Assembly (NCBI GenBank): GCA_903934325.1 | Contig: CAIZNH010000044.1 | Coordinates: forward strand, 150,309-214,308 | Direction of reading: 5' to 3' | Length of the DNA: 64,000 nt | From: an uncultured Alphaproteobacteria bacterium | GTDB lineage: Bacteria; Pseudomonadota; Alphaproteobacteria; Sphingomonadales; Sphingomonadaceae | In this document: positions 1 through 8,888 of the stretch, one piece after another | Numbering within the stretch: position 1 is the first letter of the stretch | Layout of the letters: each line of letters starts with the position of its first letter | The notes under the pieces: generated by a model | Told to the model about the DNA's origin: nothing | The model's input: only the letters and a program-made list of their open reading frames with translations | The model's database searches: none | Translations under genes and position numbers: made by a program

Positions 1-46
1 CGCTTACGCCCCCACCCAGTTTGGCCTTGGCCAGTACGATCAGCAT
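1..46 (-). CDS. Partial CDS, N-terminus only (15 codons)
   Basis: Only the first 15 codons are inside the window (MLIVLAKAKLGGGVS). The start is well supported: a perfect AGGAGG Shine-Dalgarno (54-59 on the minus strand) sits 7 bases before the ATG. The hydrophobic beta-strand-like beginning resembles the start of small ferredoxin-fold antibiotic-biosynthesis-type monooxygenases, but 15 residues cannot establish this. It follows the CHAT-domain gene on the same strand after about 33 bases, so it probably belongs to the same transcription unit. Confidence 0.5.
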   Translation of the reverse strand, partial: MLIVLAKAKLGGGVS

Positions 47-79
47 GTCTCTCCCTCCTGCTATTGTTTGTCCGGGGTC

Positions 80-1402
80 TCAGCGCGGGGTGCCAAACAA
101 GGTGAAGGCCGCCCACAGCGCCGGGTCGGGGTATTTCTTGCGCGTATCGAGCATCGCGAGACGCAGGGCTTCTGCCGGCACATTGGCCATGGCCTGCAGC
201 TGGAAACGGTCCATCAGGTAGAGGGTCGCCTCGTCGCTGACGCTCCACAGGCTCATCACCACACGTGGAACGCCCGCCTTCTGGAAGGAACGCGCAAGGC
301 CGATAACGCCGCCGTCATGATTGAAGCCAAGTCCGCTCTGGCAGGCGCTCAGCACCACCAGATTGGCGCGCAGGCTCATCTGCTGCACTTCGCCCGCGGT
401 AAGGAAGGCCTGATCGGGGCTCGGACCCGAAAGCATCAGGAACCCGCCCGTCAGCGGCGCGCGCGGATCGGAGACGCCGTGGGCTGCAAAATAGAGCATT
501 CGTGCCGATCGCATCCGGGCCAGCACCGCGGTCTTGGTCGCAGCCTCGCCGATCAGGGCTTCGGCAGCGACACGGTCGGCCAGCATCCGGGCTTCGCTCG
601 CCGCGCCCGGCAGCAGCGGCACCTTCCAGTCGGGGCTGGCGGGCACCAGCGGATCGCCCACCACCAGCGGATCGACATATTCGTCAAGGCCCGTCCACGG
701 CCGGATCATCTGATCGAGATCGAACAGGCCCGCCGATACGGTGATGCTCATCCGGTCGATCAACAGCTCGCGTCCGGTGAGCGGGAAGGCAGCGAAGGGA
801 TTGGTCGCGATCACGCCGTTCGCCACGATCACCAGATGGCGCACGCCGAGCAGCGCCTTGCGGATATCGGGCGGCAGCAGGATTTGGTCGATGGGTGTGT
901 TGCGATTGGCCTTGCTGGCCGTCACCACCGGTTCCGCAGGCGACGCATCCGTGCCGGTCCACAAGGGCGCACGGCTGCGATCGAGCCCGTCGACAGCGAG
1001 GTCCTGGCGGTAGAAGCTCGCCGCAATCCGCAATTCGGCGGGCGTGATGTCGGTCTCGTGATAGGCGATGATGCCGCCGGTCCCGATCAGATAGATCGCC
1101 AGCTGGTCACCACGGTGCGAATAGAACAGCACCGCCGTGCCTTGGGGATAGCCGGGACTGTCATCGTCGCGCTGGGTGGCGAGATAGCGCGCCACATCGG
1201 CTACCGTGGCTTGCTTCATCTTGGGCGCGCTGAGGCCGCGCTTGGAATAGAGATCATCGAGATCGCGCACGTGGCTCGCCGCATCCTCGGCAAAGTGCGC
1301 CGCCAGCGCGTCAGCAGCAGAAACAGGCGGGGCGGGCTGGGCGGAGGTCTGAGCCGTTCCGCCCAAGAGCAGCGCGATTATCACCAGCAGTCGGATGATC
1401 AT
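80..1402 (-). CDS. Secreted CHAT-domain (caspase-like) protein
   Basis: This 440-residue protein starts with a clear signal peptide (MIIRLLVIIALLLGG, likely cleaved after TSA near residue 22), so it should act in the periplasm or outside. The C-terminal half is a CHAT domain, the caspase/separase-like cysteine protease fold. The expected His is in YFAAHGV and the Cys in LSACQSG, followed by GGVIGLARSF and a conserved SLWSVSD. No TPR repeats are visible, although many CHAT proteins carry them. I chose the ATG before the signal peptide; the frame stays open further upstream but overlaps gshA. It lies 14 bases after gshA, so the two are probably cotranscribed. The substrate is unknown. Confidence 0.85.
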   Translation of the reverse strand: MIIRLLVIIALLLGGTAQTSAQPAPPVSAADALAAHFAEDAASHVRDLDDLYSKRGLSAPKMKQATVADVARYLATQRDDDSPGYPQGTAVLFYSHRGDQLAIYLIGTGGIIAYHETDITPAELRIAASFYRQDLAVDGLDRSRAPLWTGTDASPAEPVVTASKANRNTPIDQILLPPDIRKALLGVRHLVIVANGVIATNPFAAFPLTGRELLIDRMSITVSAGLFDLDQMIRPWTGLDEYVDPLVVGDPLVPASPDWKVPLLPGAASEARMLADRVAAEALIGEAATKTAVLARMRSARMLYFAAHGVSDPRAPLTGGFLMLSGPSPDQAFLTAGEVQQMSLRANLVVLSACQSGLGFNHDGGVIGLARSFQKAGVPRVVMSLWSVSDEATLYLMDRFQLQAMANVPAEALRLAMLDTRKKYPDPALWAAFTLFGTPR

Positions 1403-1416
1403 CGCCGCTCTCCCGT

Positions 1417-2787
1417 TCAGAAGGATTGTTCGTAGACCCTGCTGATATCGCCGTTCCACTCGCCAAAATAGGCATCGAGCAGGCGCTGGGCGGGCACCTT
1501 GCCGCTCGCCACGATCTCGTCGAGCGTGTCGAGATAGCCGGTCTCGTTGTCTCCGGCTGCATTGAGCCGCGCACGCGACGCCAGTCCGCCATGGGCGATC
1601 TTCAGCGCCTCGCGGCCGATATCGCGCAGGGTGTGGCCGCCGGGGATGGGGGAATCGAGCGCGAGTTTCGGCGCGGCGGTGCGCAGCGCTTCGCGCTCTT
1701 CCATCGTCCAGTGCTTGACCAGATCCCACGCCGCATCGAGCGCGGTCTGATCATAGAGCAGGCCGACCCAGAAGGCGGGCAGGGCGCAGATCCGGCTCCA
1801 CGGGCCGCCGTCAGCGCCGCGCATTTCGAGAAAGCTCTTGAGGCGCACTTCGGGGAAGGCGGTAGACAGGTGATCCCACCAGTCGCTCTGGGTCGGGCGC
1901 TCGCCGGGCAGCACCGACAGCTTGCCATCGAGAAAATCGCGGAAAGACAGCCCCGCCGCGTCGATATATTTCCCGTCGCGGAAGACGAAATACATCGGCA
2001 CGTCGAGCATGTATTGCGCCCAGCGTTCGTAACCAAAGCCGTCTTCGAACACGAAGGGCAGCATGCCGGTGCGCGCGGGGTCCGTGTCGGACCAGATGTG
2101 CGAGCGATAGGACAGGAAGCCGTTGGGCTTGCCTTCGGTGAAGGGCGAATTGGCGAACAGCGCGGTCGCCAAGGGTTGCAGGGCAAGGCCGACGCGGAAC
2201 TTTTTCACCATGTCGGCTTCGGACTGGTAATCGAGATTGACCTGGATGGTGCAGGTGCGCAGCATCATGTCGAGGCCCATGGAGCCCACGCGCGGCATGT
2301 GCCGCAGCATAATGTCGTAGCGGCCCTTGGGCATGATCGGCAGCTCTGCGCGGGTCTTGTCGGGCCACATGCCGAGGCCGAGATAGCCGACCCCGCAACG
2401 CTCGCCGACTTCCTTCACCTGCGCGAGGTGCCGTCCGGTCTCGGCGCAGGTCTGGTGCAGGTTTTCGAGCGGCGCGCCCGAAAGCTCAAGCTGGCCCGCC
2501 GGTTCAAGGCTGACAGCGCCGTCCGCGCCCTTCAGCGCGATGACTTTGCCGCCTTCCTCGACCGGGCTCCAGCCGAATTGCTCAAGGCCCTTCAGCAGAT
2601 CGCGGATGCCGCAAGGCTCGTCATAGGAAGGGGCGCGCTTGTCCGAATGCTTGTAGACGAGCTTTTCGTGCTCGGTGCCGATGCGCCAGTCGGCCGGCGG
2701 CTTCTCGCCACCGATCATCGGCAGGATCAGCTGGTCGATGCTTTCGATCACCGGATCGTCGGCACTGGATGCTTCACGTGTGCTCAT
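1417..2787 (-). CDS. gshA: Glutamate--cysteine ligase (plant/proteobacterial type)
   Basis: The 456-residue protein matches the GCS2-like, plant-type glutamate-cysteine ligase family, which joins L-glutamate and L-cysteine using ATP in the first step of glutathione synthesis. Family hallmarks seen are WRIGTEHEKLVY near the N-terminus, SLEPAGQLELSGAPL, an MPKGRYDIM stretch, TCTIQVNLDY, and SYRSHIWSDTDPARTG. Length is normal for the family. It is followed closely by the CHAT-protein gene and preceded by rsmE on the same strand (88-base gap), so a three-gene transcription unit is likely. Cytosolic; no signal peptide. Confidence 0.93.
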   Translation of the reverse strand: MSTREASSADDPVIESIDQLILPMIGGEKPPADWRIGTEHEKLVYKHSDKRAPSYDEPCGIRDLLKGLEQFGWSPVEEGGKVIALKGADGAVSLEPAGQLELSGAPLENLHQTCAETGRHLAQVKEVGERCGVGYLGLGMWPDKTRAELPIMPKGRYDIMLRHMPRVGSMGLDMMLRTCTIQVNLDYQSEADMVKKFRVGLALQPLATALFANSPFTEGKPNGFLSYRSHIWSDTDPARTGMLPFVFEDGFGYERWAQYMLDVPMYFVFRDGKYIDAAGLSFRDFLDGKLSVLPGERPTQSDWWDHLSTAFPEVRLKSFLEMRGADGGPWSRICALPAFWVGLLYDQTALDAAWDLVKHWTMEEREALRTAAPKLALDSPIPGGHTLRDIGREALKIAHGGLASRARLNAAGDNETGYLDTLDEIVASGKVPAQRLLDAYFGEWNGDISRVYEQSF

Positions 2788-2875
2788 CGCAAAGGGGGCC
2801 CTCTCTGGCCGGTTGCTTTAGAAAACCCACTTGCCGGTGGGAAGGGCAAAACGCCTTTGCCGCGACGAAGCCGGA

Positions 2876-3622
2876 CTACCAGTCGCCCGCGAGGGCCATC
2901 CACAGGCCCAGCGCAGCGATGGCGGCGGTCTCGCCCCGCAGGATGCGCGGGCCGAGGGAGATAGGGCGGGCGGCGGGGTGAGCGCGGATTGCGGCCCGCT
3001 CGGCCTCGTCAAAGCCGCCTTCGGGGCCGGTGAGGATTGCAGCCGGCGCACCCTTGTGGGCGGCAAAGGCGGCGGCGGCGGGTTCGCCCCCCTCTTCATC
3101 GGCAAAGAACAGCACGCGGCCCTCGGGCCAGCCCGCCAGCAGCGCATCGAGCTTCACCGGCTCGCAAAGCTCGGGCAGGGCGGTGCGGGCGCATTGCTCG
3201 GCGGCCTCGATGGTGAGGGTGCGGGCGCGATCAAGGTTGAGCTTGTCGGCGACACAGCGGCGGGTGATGACCGGCTGGATGCGGCCCGCACCCAGTTCGG
3301 TCGCCTTCTCCAGCACCAGATCGAAGCGGTCCTTCTTGAGCAAGCCTGCGCAGAGCCACAGATCGGGCACAGCCTCGCGCGGGCGGAGCATGTCCGCCAC
3401 CTCCAGCACCACGTCACGCTTGCCCGCATCGGTGACCCGCGCTGCCCATTCGCCGGTCGCATCGTCGCACAGGATCACCACATCGCCCTCGCGCACCCGC
3501 ATCACCTTGCCGAGATAATGCGCCTGCGGGCCGTCGAGCGCGACAATCCTGCCCGGCCCGAGCTGATCGGGCACAAACAGGCGCGGGGCGCTCTTGGGGG
3601 GCCATGCAGGGGTCGCGGGCAT
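2876..3622 (-). CDS. rsmE: 16S rRNA (uracil1498-N3)-methyltransferase RsmE
   Basis: This 248-residue protein has the RsmE architecture: an N-terminal PUA-like domain (HYLGKVMRVREGD near residues 35-47) and a C-terminal SPOUT methyltransferase with the knot motifs LTGPEGGFD and LGPRILRGETAAIAAL. RsmE methylates U1498 of 16S rRNA with S-adenosylmethionine. KKDRFDLVLEKATELG is the conserved mid-domain stretch. It probably heads the rsmE-gshA-CHAT unit. It is divergent from the membrane-protein gene starting at 3662, so the roughly 40-base gap must hold promoters for both directions. Confidence 0.94.
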   Translation of the reverse strand: MPATPAWPPKSAPRLFVPDQLGPGRIVALDGPQAHYLGKVMRVREGDVVILCDDATGEWAARVTDAGKRDVVLEVADMLRPREAVPDLWLCAGLLKKDRFDLVLEKATELGAGRIQPVITRRCVADKLNLDRARTLTIEAAEQCARTALPELCEPVKLDALLAGWPEGRVLFFADEEGGEPAAAAFAAHKGAPAAILTGPEGGFDEAERAAIRAHPAARPISLGPRILRGETAAIAALGLWMALAGDW

Positions 3623-3661
3623 GGCTTTGCACTAGGCGCAAGGGACGCTAGGGAGCAAGCC

Positions 3662-4045
3662 ATGTCCGCGCGCACGTCTCAATTCCTTATCGCCGCCGTC
3701 TTTCTGGTGCTGGGTGGCTGGTCGCTGTTTGCGCCGGCCAGCGTGATCGATCTGGCCATCACCGAGGCCTATCAGGACAGCAGCTACCTCACCCGCTTCA
3801 CCATGGCCTGCTTCGGCGCGCAGGCGGTGTTGTTCGGGTTGATGACGCTGGTTACCCGCTGGACCGCGCGCGGCTTTGCGGTCTTCGCGGTGCTGCTGCT
3901 GCCGTTCTTCGGGTTCAATTACTGGTTCCATTACGAGGTGCCGGTGCTGACCAGCATCGGGATGCTCGACTTTGCCGGCAACATCACCATGCTGGCCTGC
4001 GCGATCATCGGCTGGCGCGCGGCAAGGCGCGAGGAACAGGCGTGA
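3662..4045 (+). CDS. Small four-helix membrane protein, unknown
   Basis: This 127-residue protein has four hydrophobic segments: residues about 8-25 (FLIAAVFLVLGGW), 45-63 (ACFGAQAVLFGLMTL), 70-90 (FAVFAVLLLPFFGF) and 100-120 (ITMLACAIIGW). I do not recognise a characterised family, although the size and topology resemble small DUF membrane proteins of sphingomonads. The stop overlaps the GTG start of ubiA (GTGA), so translation is probably coupled. The ATG at 3662 is chosen because it directly precedes the first membrane helix; the frame is open upstream but runs antisense to rsmE. Confidence 0.7.
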   Translation: MSARTSQFLIAAVFLVLGGWSLFAPASVIDLAITEAYQDSSYLTRFTMACFGAQAVLFGLMTLVTRWTARGFAVFAVLLLPFFGFNYWFHYEVPVLTSIGMLDFAGNITMLACAIIGWRAARREEQA

Positions 4046-4944
4046 GCGAGGGGATCGTCCCTGACAGCGAGCACCGCGGTATCGTCGCCCGCCTGCCGCA
4101 GCTTCCGCGTGACCTTGCGCTGCTGGCGCGGTTCGATCGCCCGATCGGCTGGTGGCTGCTGTTCTGGCCCTGTGTGTTCGGCGTGTGGCTGAGCGGTGCG
4201 GGGTGGCAGCCGCTGCTGCTCGGCTGGCTGCTGGCGGGCTCCATCGCCATGCGCGGGGCGGGCTGCGTCTATAATGACATCATCGACGCCGATCTCGACG
4301 CGCAGGTCGCCCGCACGGCGCTGCGTCCGGTGGCGAGCGGGCGGGTGTCGAAAAAGACGGCGTGGGTCTGGCTCGTCGGCCTGTGCCTCGTCGGCCTCGC
4401 CGTGCTGCTGCAACTGCGCTGGGAGGCGCAGGTGGTCGCGCTCGGCAGCCTTGCGCTGGTCGCCGCCTATCCCTTCATGAAGCGCATCACATGGTGGCCG
4501 CAGGCGTGGCTGGGGATGGTGTTCAACTGGGGCCTGCTGGTCGGCTGGACGCAGCTGCGGCTCGACAACTGGGATGCGCTCGCGGCGATCTATGCCGGGT
4601 CTATCGCCTGGGTGATCGGCTATGACACGATCTATGCCCTGCAGGACCGCGAGGATGACGCGATGGTCGGCATCCGCTCCTCGGCGCTGGCGATGGGCGC
4701 GCGGGTGCAGGCGGGGATCGCGGGCTTCTATGCTGCGGCTGTGGCGCTGTGGGGTCTCGGCTTCTGGCTCTACCGCGCAGACCCCTTGGCGCTCCTCGCG
4801 CTGCTGCCGGTGGCAGGGCATCTGGCGTGGCAGGTGATGAGCCTCGACGCCGATGATCCGGCCAATCCGCTTGAACGCTTCCGCTCGAACCGCTGGGCGG
4901 GCGCGCTGATGGCGGCGGCGTGCTACGTCGTGGGCAATGCCTGA
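4042..4944 (+). CDS. ubiA: 4-hydroxybenzoate polyprenyltransferase UbiA
   Basis: This 300-residue integral membrane prenyltransferase has the two aspartate-rich motifs of the UbiA family: NDIIDADLDAQVART (near residues 74-88) and DREDDAMVGIRSSA (near 202-215). FDRPIGWWLL is typical of the N-terminus. It attaches the polyprenyl chain to 4-hydroxybenzoate in ubiquinone synthesis. The start is GTG, overlapping the stop of the preceding membrane-protein gene by four bases, which fixes the start and suggests coupling. Seven or more hydrophobic segments fit the family. A chlorophyll or haem prenyltransferase is less likely because no such pathway genes are near. Confidence 0.92.
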   Translation: MSEGIVPDSEHRGIVARLPQLPRDLALLARFDRPIGWWLLFWPCVFGVWLSGAGWQPLLLGWLLAGSIAMRGAGCVYNDIIDADLDAQVARTALRPVASGRVSKKTAWVWLVGLCLVGLAVLLQLRWEAQVVALGSLALVAAYPFMKRITWWPQAWLGMVFNWGLLVGWTQLRLDNWDALAAIYAGSIAWVIGYDTIYALQDREDDAMVGIRSSALAMGARVQAGIAGFYAAAVALWGLGFWLYRADPLALLALLPVAGHLAWQVMSLDADDPANPLERFRSNRWAGALMAAACYVVGNA

Positions 4945-4959
4945 TCCGGGGGCTTCGAG

Positions 4960-5589
4960 ATGTGCAACCTCACCCGCATCACCCTGCCTGCCAGCGAAGT
5001 GGCGGCGTGGTTTGCGGCGGTGGAAGCAACACAAGGCGCGAATTTCGGCGCGGAGACCTATCCCGGCACCCCCGGCCTTGTGGTGGCAGAGGGGCAGCTG
5101 CGGGTAATGACATGGGGCTTCCCGCTGGTGCTCAAGGGCAAGCAGGGCCAGACCTTGAAGCCCAAGCCGGTCAACAACGCACGGACCGACAAGCTGGAGA
5201 CCTTCTTCTGGCGCCAGTCCTTCGAGGAGCGGCGCTGCCTGATCCCGCTCACCGGCTGGGCCGAGGCGCAGGGGGAGCGTGGCCGGATGACCCGCACATG
5301 GCTCTCGCTGCCGGAGGCACCGGTCTTCGCGGCGGCGGGGGTGTGGCGGCAGTCGGACGAATGGGGCGCGTGCTATTCGATGGTGATGACCGATAGCGAA
5401 GGCACGGATGCAGCGCCGGTGCATGAGCGGATGCCGGTGCTGCTCGCGCCGGAGGATCAGGCGCGCTGGTGCGAGGGCACGCCGCACGAGGCGATGGCCC
5501 TGTGCCGTCCGTGGCAAGGTCCGCTGGTGATTGAGCGCACGCCTGAGCCGTGGGCGCGGGGCGCAGCTCATCAGCCGCAATTGTTCTAG
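4960..5589 (+). CDS. SRAP-domain protein (SOS response-associated peptidase, YedK/HMCES type)
   Basis: The 209-residue protein begins MCNLTR, so after methionine removal Cys2 is exposed as the catalytic thiol that crosslinks to abasic sites in single-stranded DNA in this family. Further SRAP hallmarks are MTWGFP, the NARTDKLETF segment, RRCLIPLTGW and the HERMPVLL histidine motif. The family shields abasic sites and is often SOS-linked in bacteria. It lies 15 bases after ubiA, so it is probably read through from that unit. Its stop shares a CTAG with the stop of the convergent VOC gene. Confidence 0.9.
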   Translation: MCNLTRITLPASEVAAWFAAVEATQGANFGAETYPGTPGLVVAEGQLRVMTWGFPLVLKGKQGQTLKPKPVNNARTDKLETFFWRQSFEERRCLIPLTGWAEAQGERGRMTRTWLSLPEAPVFAAAGVWRQSDEWGACYSMVMTDSEGTDAAPVHERMPVLLAPEDQARWCEGTPHEAMALCRPWQGPLVIERTPEPWARGAAHQPQLF

Positions 5590-5960
5590 GCGTAGCTCAC
5601 CATCTCGAATTCGATCCCGTCCCAGTCGAAGAAGTAGAACCGCCGGCCCGGCTCGTAATCGCCGTGGCTGAAGGGTTCGAGCCCGGCGGCGATCACCATC
5701 GCCTCTGCGGCGTCCAAATCGTCCACCAGCAGCCCGACATGGTTGAGCGGCGCGCCCTTGCCGAAGCGGGGGACGGGGCCTTCGCCGCGCGTGTAGACCG
5801 CGATGTAATCCTGCGTCCCGCCGACATGGATGGTCCAGCCGCCCAGTTGCGAGGGGCCGCGCCAGCGGATGTGCCAGCCGCATAATTGCGCGAGCAGGGC
5901 GGCGGAGCGTTCGGGATCGCTGACGGTAATGTTGACGTGTTCAAGGTGACCGGTGGGCAT
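5586..5960 (-). CDS. VOC (glyoxalase/bleomycin-resistance fold) protein
   Basis: This 124-residue protein shows the VOC fold: HVNITVSDPERS at the start, LNHVGLLVDDLDAAEAMV in the second beta-alpha-beta-beta-beta module, and a C-terminal FYFFDWDGIEFEMV, where the family keeps its metal-ligand glutamate. The substrate cannot be told from sequence. It is transcribed divergently from soxR, with a SoxR-like dyad between the two starts, so it is a likely SoxR target, for instance in detoxifying redox-active compounds. Its stop overlaps that of the SRAP gene. Confidence 0.82.
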   Translation of the reverse strand: MPTGHLEHVNITVSDPERSAALLAQLCGWHIRWRGPSQLGGWTIHVGGTQDYIAVYTRGEGPVPRFGKGAPLNHVGLLVDDLDAAEAMVIAAGLEPFSHGDYEPGRRFYFFDWDGIEFEMVSYA

Positions 5961-6027
5961 GCGGTTCTCCGTGGGTTTTTTCGTTGCAGGGGCGGGTGCG
6001 AATCAATCGGCTTGCCCCTTGTGCAAT

Positions 6028-6043
6028 CTCAACCTAACTTGAG
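6028..6043. promoter_or_regulatory. Candidate SoxR operator
   Basis: The sequence CTCAACCTAACTTGAG is an imperfect dyad closely resembling SoxR boxes (CCTCAA...TTGAGG). It lies in the 108-base divergent region between the VOC gene and soxR. Read on the minus strand, a TTGACC -35-like hexamer (6043-6048) abuts the dyad, as in MerR-family promoters, but no convincing -10 is visible at the long spacing, so the exact promoter is uncertain. Confidence 0.6.
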
Positions 6044-6068
6044 GTCAAGCTATTTCGGAGCGCCGCCG

Positions 6069-6518
6069 ATGACCCGCCTCAAACCCACCGATCTCATTCC
6101 CATCGGGGAGATTGCGCGCCGCACCGGCCTCAGCGTCTCGGCGATCCGTTTCTACGAGGACGAGGGGCTGATCGAGCCGGTGCGCACCAATGGCAACCAG
6201 CGGCGCTTCCTGCGCTCGGACATCCGCCGCCTGAGCTTCATCCTGATTGCCCAGCGCCTCGGCCTTGCGCTGGGCGAGATCCGGGCACAGCTGGCGACTT
6301 TGCCGCAGGGCCGCACGCCGAACGCGCGCGACTGGGAGGCGATCAGCCGCGCGATCCGCGCCACGCTCGATGCGCGCATTGCCGAGCTGACCCGCACCCG
6401 CGAGCGGCTCGACGGCTGCATCGGCTGCGGGTGCCTCAGCCTTGAACATTGCGCGATCTGGAACCCCGAGGACCGGCTCGGCCAAGACGGCCCCGGCCCG
6501 CGCAAGCTGATGGCGTGA
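6069..6518 (+). CDS. soxR: Redox-sensitive transcriptional activator SoxR
   Basis: The 149-residue protein is a MerR-family regulator. The N-terminal winged helix (IGEIARRTGLSVSAIRFYE) is followed by a dimerisation helix and the SoxR [2Fe-2S] signature CIGCGCLSLEHC (C-x2-C-x-C-x5-C, near residues 119-130). Oxidation or nitrosylation of the cluster switches target promoters on. Upstream in-frame sequence lacks SoxR similarity, so the ATG at 6069 is chosen; length is normal. The divergent VOC gene and the dyad at 6028-6043 suggest a local target. No soxS is nearby, as expected outside enterics. Confidence 0.93.
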   Translation: MTRLKPTDLIPIGEIARRTGLSVSAIRFYEDEGLIEPVRTNGNQRRFLRSDIRRLSFILIAQRLGLALGEIRAQLATLPQGRTPNARDWEAISRAIRATLDARIAELTRTRERLDGCIGCGCLSLEHCAIWNPEDRLGQDGPGPRKLMA

Positions 6519-6641
6519 GTGCGGCAGGCTGGCGGCTTGCAATTGCCGTCCATTGCCTGTTCAAGAACCGCCATGCATGAGCCTGCCGCACCATCGCTGC
6601 CTGAAGGGCGGCCGGCCGACGAAACGAGAGAGAACCCCGCT

Positions 6642-8861
6642 ATGAACCCGCGCAACCTTGTCCCTGTCCTGACGCAAGTTTCCGCCGCCGCGCTGATGGC
6701 CGGGATGGCCGCCGCGCCGCAGGCCGCGTTGGCCGAGGATGCTCACGCGCACCACCACGCGCCTGCAATCCCGCAAGGAACCGGCTATTTCGCGAGCGAC
6801 AGCACGCTGCCTTTCCTTGCGCCTGATTTCACGAAGATTTCCGAAGACGACTACATCCCCGCCTTCGAACAGGGCATGGCGATCGAGAAGGCCGAAGTCG
6901 CTGCGATCATCGCCAATCCGGAAAAAGCCACCTTCGCGAACACCATTGTCGCGCTGGAGAAGGCGGGCCGGATGCTCGGCCGGGTGGAGCGGGTGTTCTA
7001 TGCGCTCACCGGCGCCAACACCACCGACCGGCTCGATGCGATCGACACCGAAATCAGCCCGAAGCTTTCGGCCCATAATGATTCGATCACGCTCGATCCG
7101 GCGCTGTTTGCGCGGGTGAAGGCGGTTTACGATGCGCGCGCCAGCCTCGGCCTGACGCTCGAACAGGGCCGGCTGCTGGAGGAGACCTACAAGCGCATGG
7201 TTCACGCCGGCGCGCTGCTCACCCCGGCACAGCGCGAGGAGGTGAAGGCGATCAATGGCGAGCTGTCCACGCTCGCCACCGAATTCGGCCAGAAGGTGCG
7301 CGCCGCAACCAATGCCCAGCCGCTGATCGTCGATACCGCCGCTGAACTGGCAGGCCTGTCTGAGGCCGATATCAAGGCGGCGGCCGATCTGGCGGCGGCC
7401 AAGGGGCACCCGGGCAAGTTCGCCATCGCGCTCCAGAACACGACGCAGCAGCCGCTGCTTCCTTCGCTCGAGAACCGCGCCACCCGCGAGGCGCTGTTCA
7501 AACTGAGCTATGGCCGCGCCGACGGGGCCAACCCCGAGCATGATACCCGCGTGCTGCTGGCGAAGATCGCCACCCTGCGCGCGAAGAAGGCCGCGCTGTT
7601 CGGCGAGCCCGACTGGGCGAGCTACACCATGTATGACCGCATGGCGAAAAAGCCCGCGACAGCGCTTGGTTTCATGGAGCAGATGGTCCCCGCTCTGGCC
7701 GCCACCCAGCGGCGCGAGGCCGCGATGCTGACGCAAGCGATCAAGGCCGATGGCGGCGATTACACCGTCCAGCCGTGGGACTGGTATCGCTATGCCAACC
7801 GCATCAAGGCGACCCGCTACGATCTCGACGAGGATGCAGTCGCGCAATATTTCCAGCTCGACAAGGTGCTGGAAGACGGCGTGTTCTACGCTGCGGGCAA
7901 GCTCTACGGCCTCAGCTTCAAGCGCCGCACCGATCTGCCGGTCTACCACCCCGATGTGTGGGTCTACACCGTCTATGACGCCGACGGCTCGGAGCTCGGC
8001 CTGTTCTACTTCGATCCCTTCCAGCGCCCTTCCAAGCGCGGGGGTGCGTGGATGAGCAACTTCGTCGACCAGAGCGAGACCTGGGGCACCAAGCCGGTGA
8101 TCTACAACGTGCTCAACATCCCCAAGGCCGCGCCGGGCGAAGTGCAGCTTGTCAGCTTCGATGATGTCGGCACCACCTTCCACGAATTCGGCCACGCGCT
8201 GCACGGGCTGTTCGCCAGCCAGCAGTTCGAGAGCCTCTCGGGCACGGCGACGGCGCGCGACTTTGTGGAATATCCCAGCCAGGTCAACGAGATGTGGGCG
8301 ACTGATCCGCAAGTGCTGCAGAACTATGCCAAGCACTACAAGGCCGGCGAGACCATCCCGATGGCGCTGGTCGAGAAGATCGAGGCCGCGTCCAAGTTCA
8401 ACCAGGGCTATGATTTCGGCGAGACCGTGGCCGCCGCCCTGCTCGACATGAAGTGGGCAGCCCTCACCCCGGAAGCTGCCGCCGCGATCGACACGCCGGA
8501 GGAAGTCGACGCCTTCGAGACCCGCGCCCTGAAGGAACTCGGCCTTGAGGTGGACCTCGTGCCGCCGCGCTATCGCTCGACCTATTTCAACCACATCTTC
8601 AGCGATCCGGCGGGCTATTCGGCGGGCTATTACAGCTACTTGTGGACCGAAATGCTCGACCGCGACAGCCGCAAGTGGTTCCGCGACAATGGCGGGCTGA
8701 CCCGCGCCAATGGCGATCATTACCGCAAGACCGTGCTGAGCCGCGGCGGGACGATGGACTATTTCGAGATGTTCCAGAACTTCGCCGGTCGCCAGCCCGA
8801 TGTCCAGCCGATGCTGGAAGCGCGCGGGCTTGCGGGCGGGGAAAGCAGCGGCGGCGAGTAA
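6642..8861 (+). CDS. dcp: Peptidyl-dipeptidase Dcp, M3 family, exported
   Basis: The 739-residue protein has an N-terminal signal peptide ending near AALA (residue 31), then a His-rich DAHAHHHAP stretch and the full M3 metallopeptidase domain. The zinc motif is HEFGHALHG (near residue 517), and the third ligand is expected in the EYPSQVNEMW segment. The C-terminal GYYSYLWTEMLDRD is conserved in Dcp. Such enzymes release dipeptides from peptide C-termini; the signal peptide places this one in the periplasm. The ATG at 6642 fits the signal peptide; earlier in-frame starts would add a non-hydrophobic extension. Confidence 0.9.
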   Translation: MNPRNLVPVLTQVSAAALMAGMAAAPQAALAEDAHAHHHAPAIPQGTGYFASDSTLPFLAPDFTKISEDDYIPAFEQGMAIEKAEVAAIIANPEKATFANTIVALEKAGRMLGRVERVFYALTGANTTDRLDAIDTEISPKLSAHNDSITLDPALFARVKAVYDARASLGLTLEQGRLLEETYKRMVHAGALLTPAQREEVKAINGELSTLATEFGQKVRAATNAQPLIVDTAAELAGLSEADIKAAADLAAAKGHPGKFAIALQNTTQQPLLPSLENRATREALFKLSYGRADGANPEHDTRVLLAKIATLRAKKAALFGEPDWASYTMYDRMAKKPATALGFMEQMVPALAATQRREAAMLTQAIKADGGDYTVQPWDWYRYANRIKATRYDLDEDAVAQYFQLDKVLEDGVFYAAGKLYGLSFKRRTDLPVYHPDVWVYTVYDADGSELGLFYFDPFQRPSKRGGAWMSNFVDQSETWGTKPVIYNVLNIPKAAPGEVQLVSFDDVGTTFHEFGHALHGLFASQQFESLSGTATARDFVEYPSQVNEMWATDPQVLQNYAKHYKAGETIPMALVEKIEAASKFNQGYDFGETVAAALLDMKWAALTPEAAAAIDTPEEVDAFETRALKELGLEVDLVPPRYRSTYFNHIFSDPAGYSAGYYSYLWTEMLDRDSRKWFRDNGGLTRANGDHYRKTVLSRGGTMDYFEMFQNFAGRQPDVQPMLEARGLAGGESSGGE

Positions 8862-8888
8862 CCCCGCAGACCGGCGCAGGGCCGGGGA

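Noticed and set aside
3931..5883. 650-codon minus-strand ORF antisense to ubiA and the SRAP gene
   Set aside because: Arg/His/Pro-rich composition without motifs; the plus-strand genes have clear family signatures.
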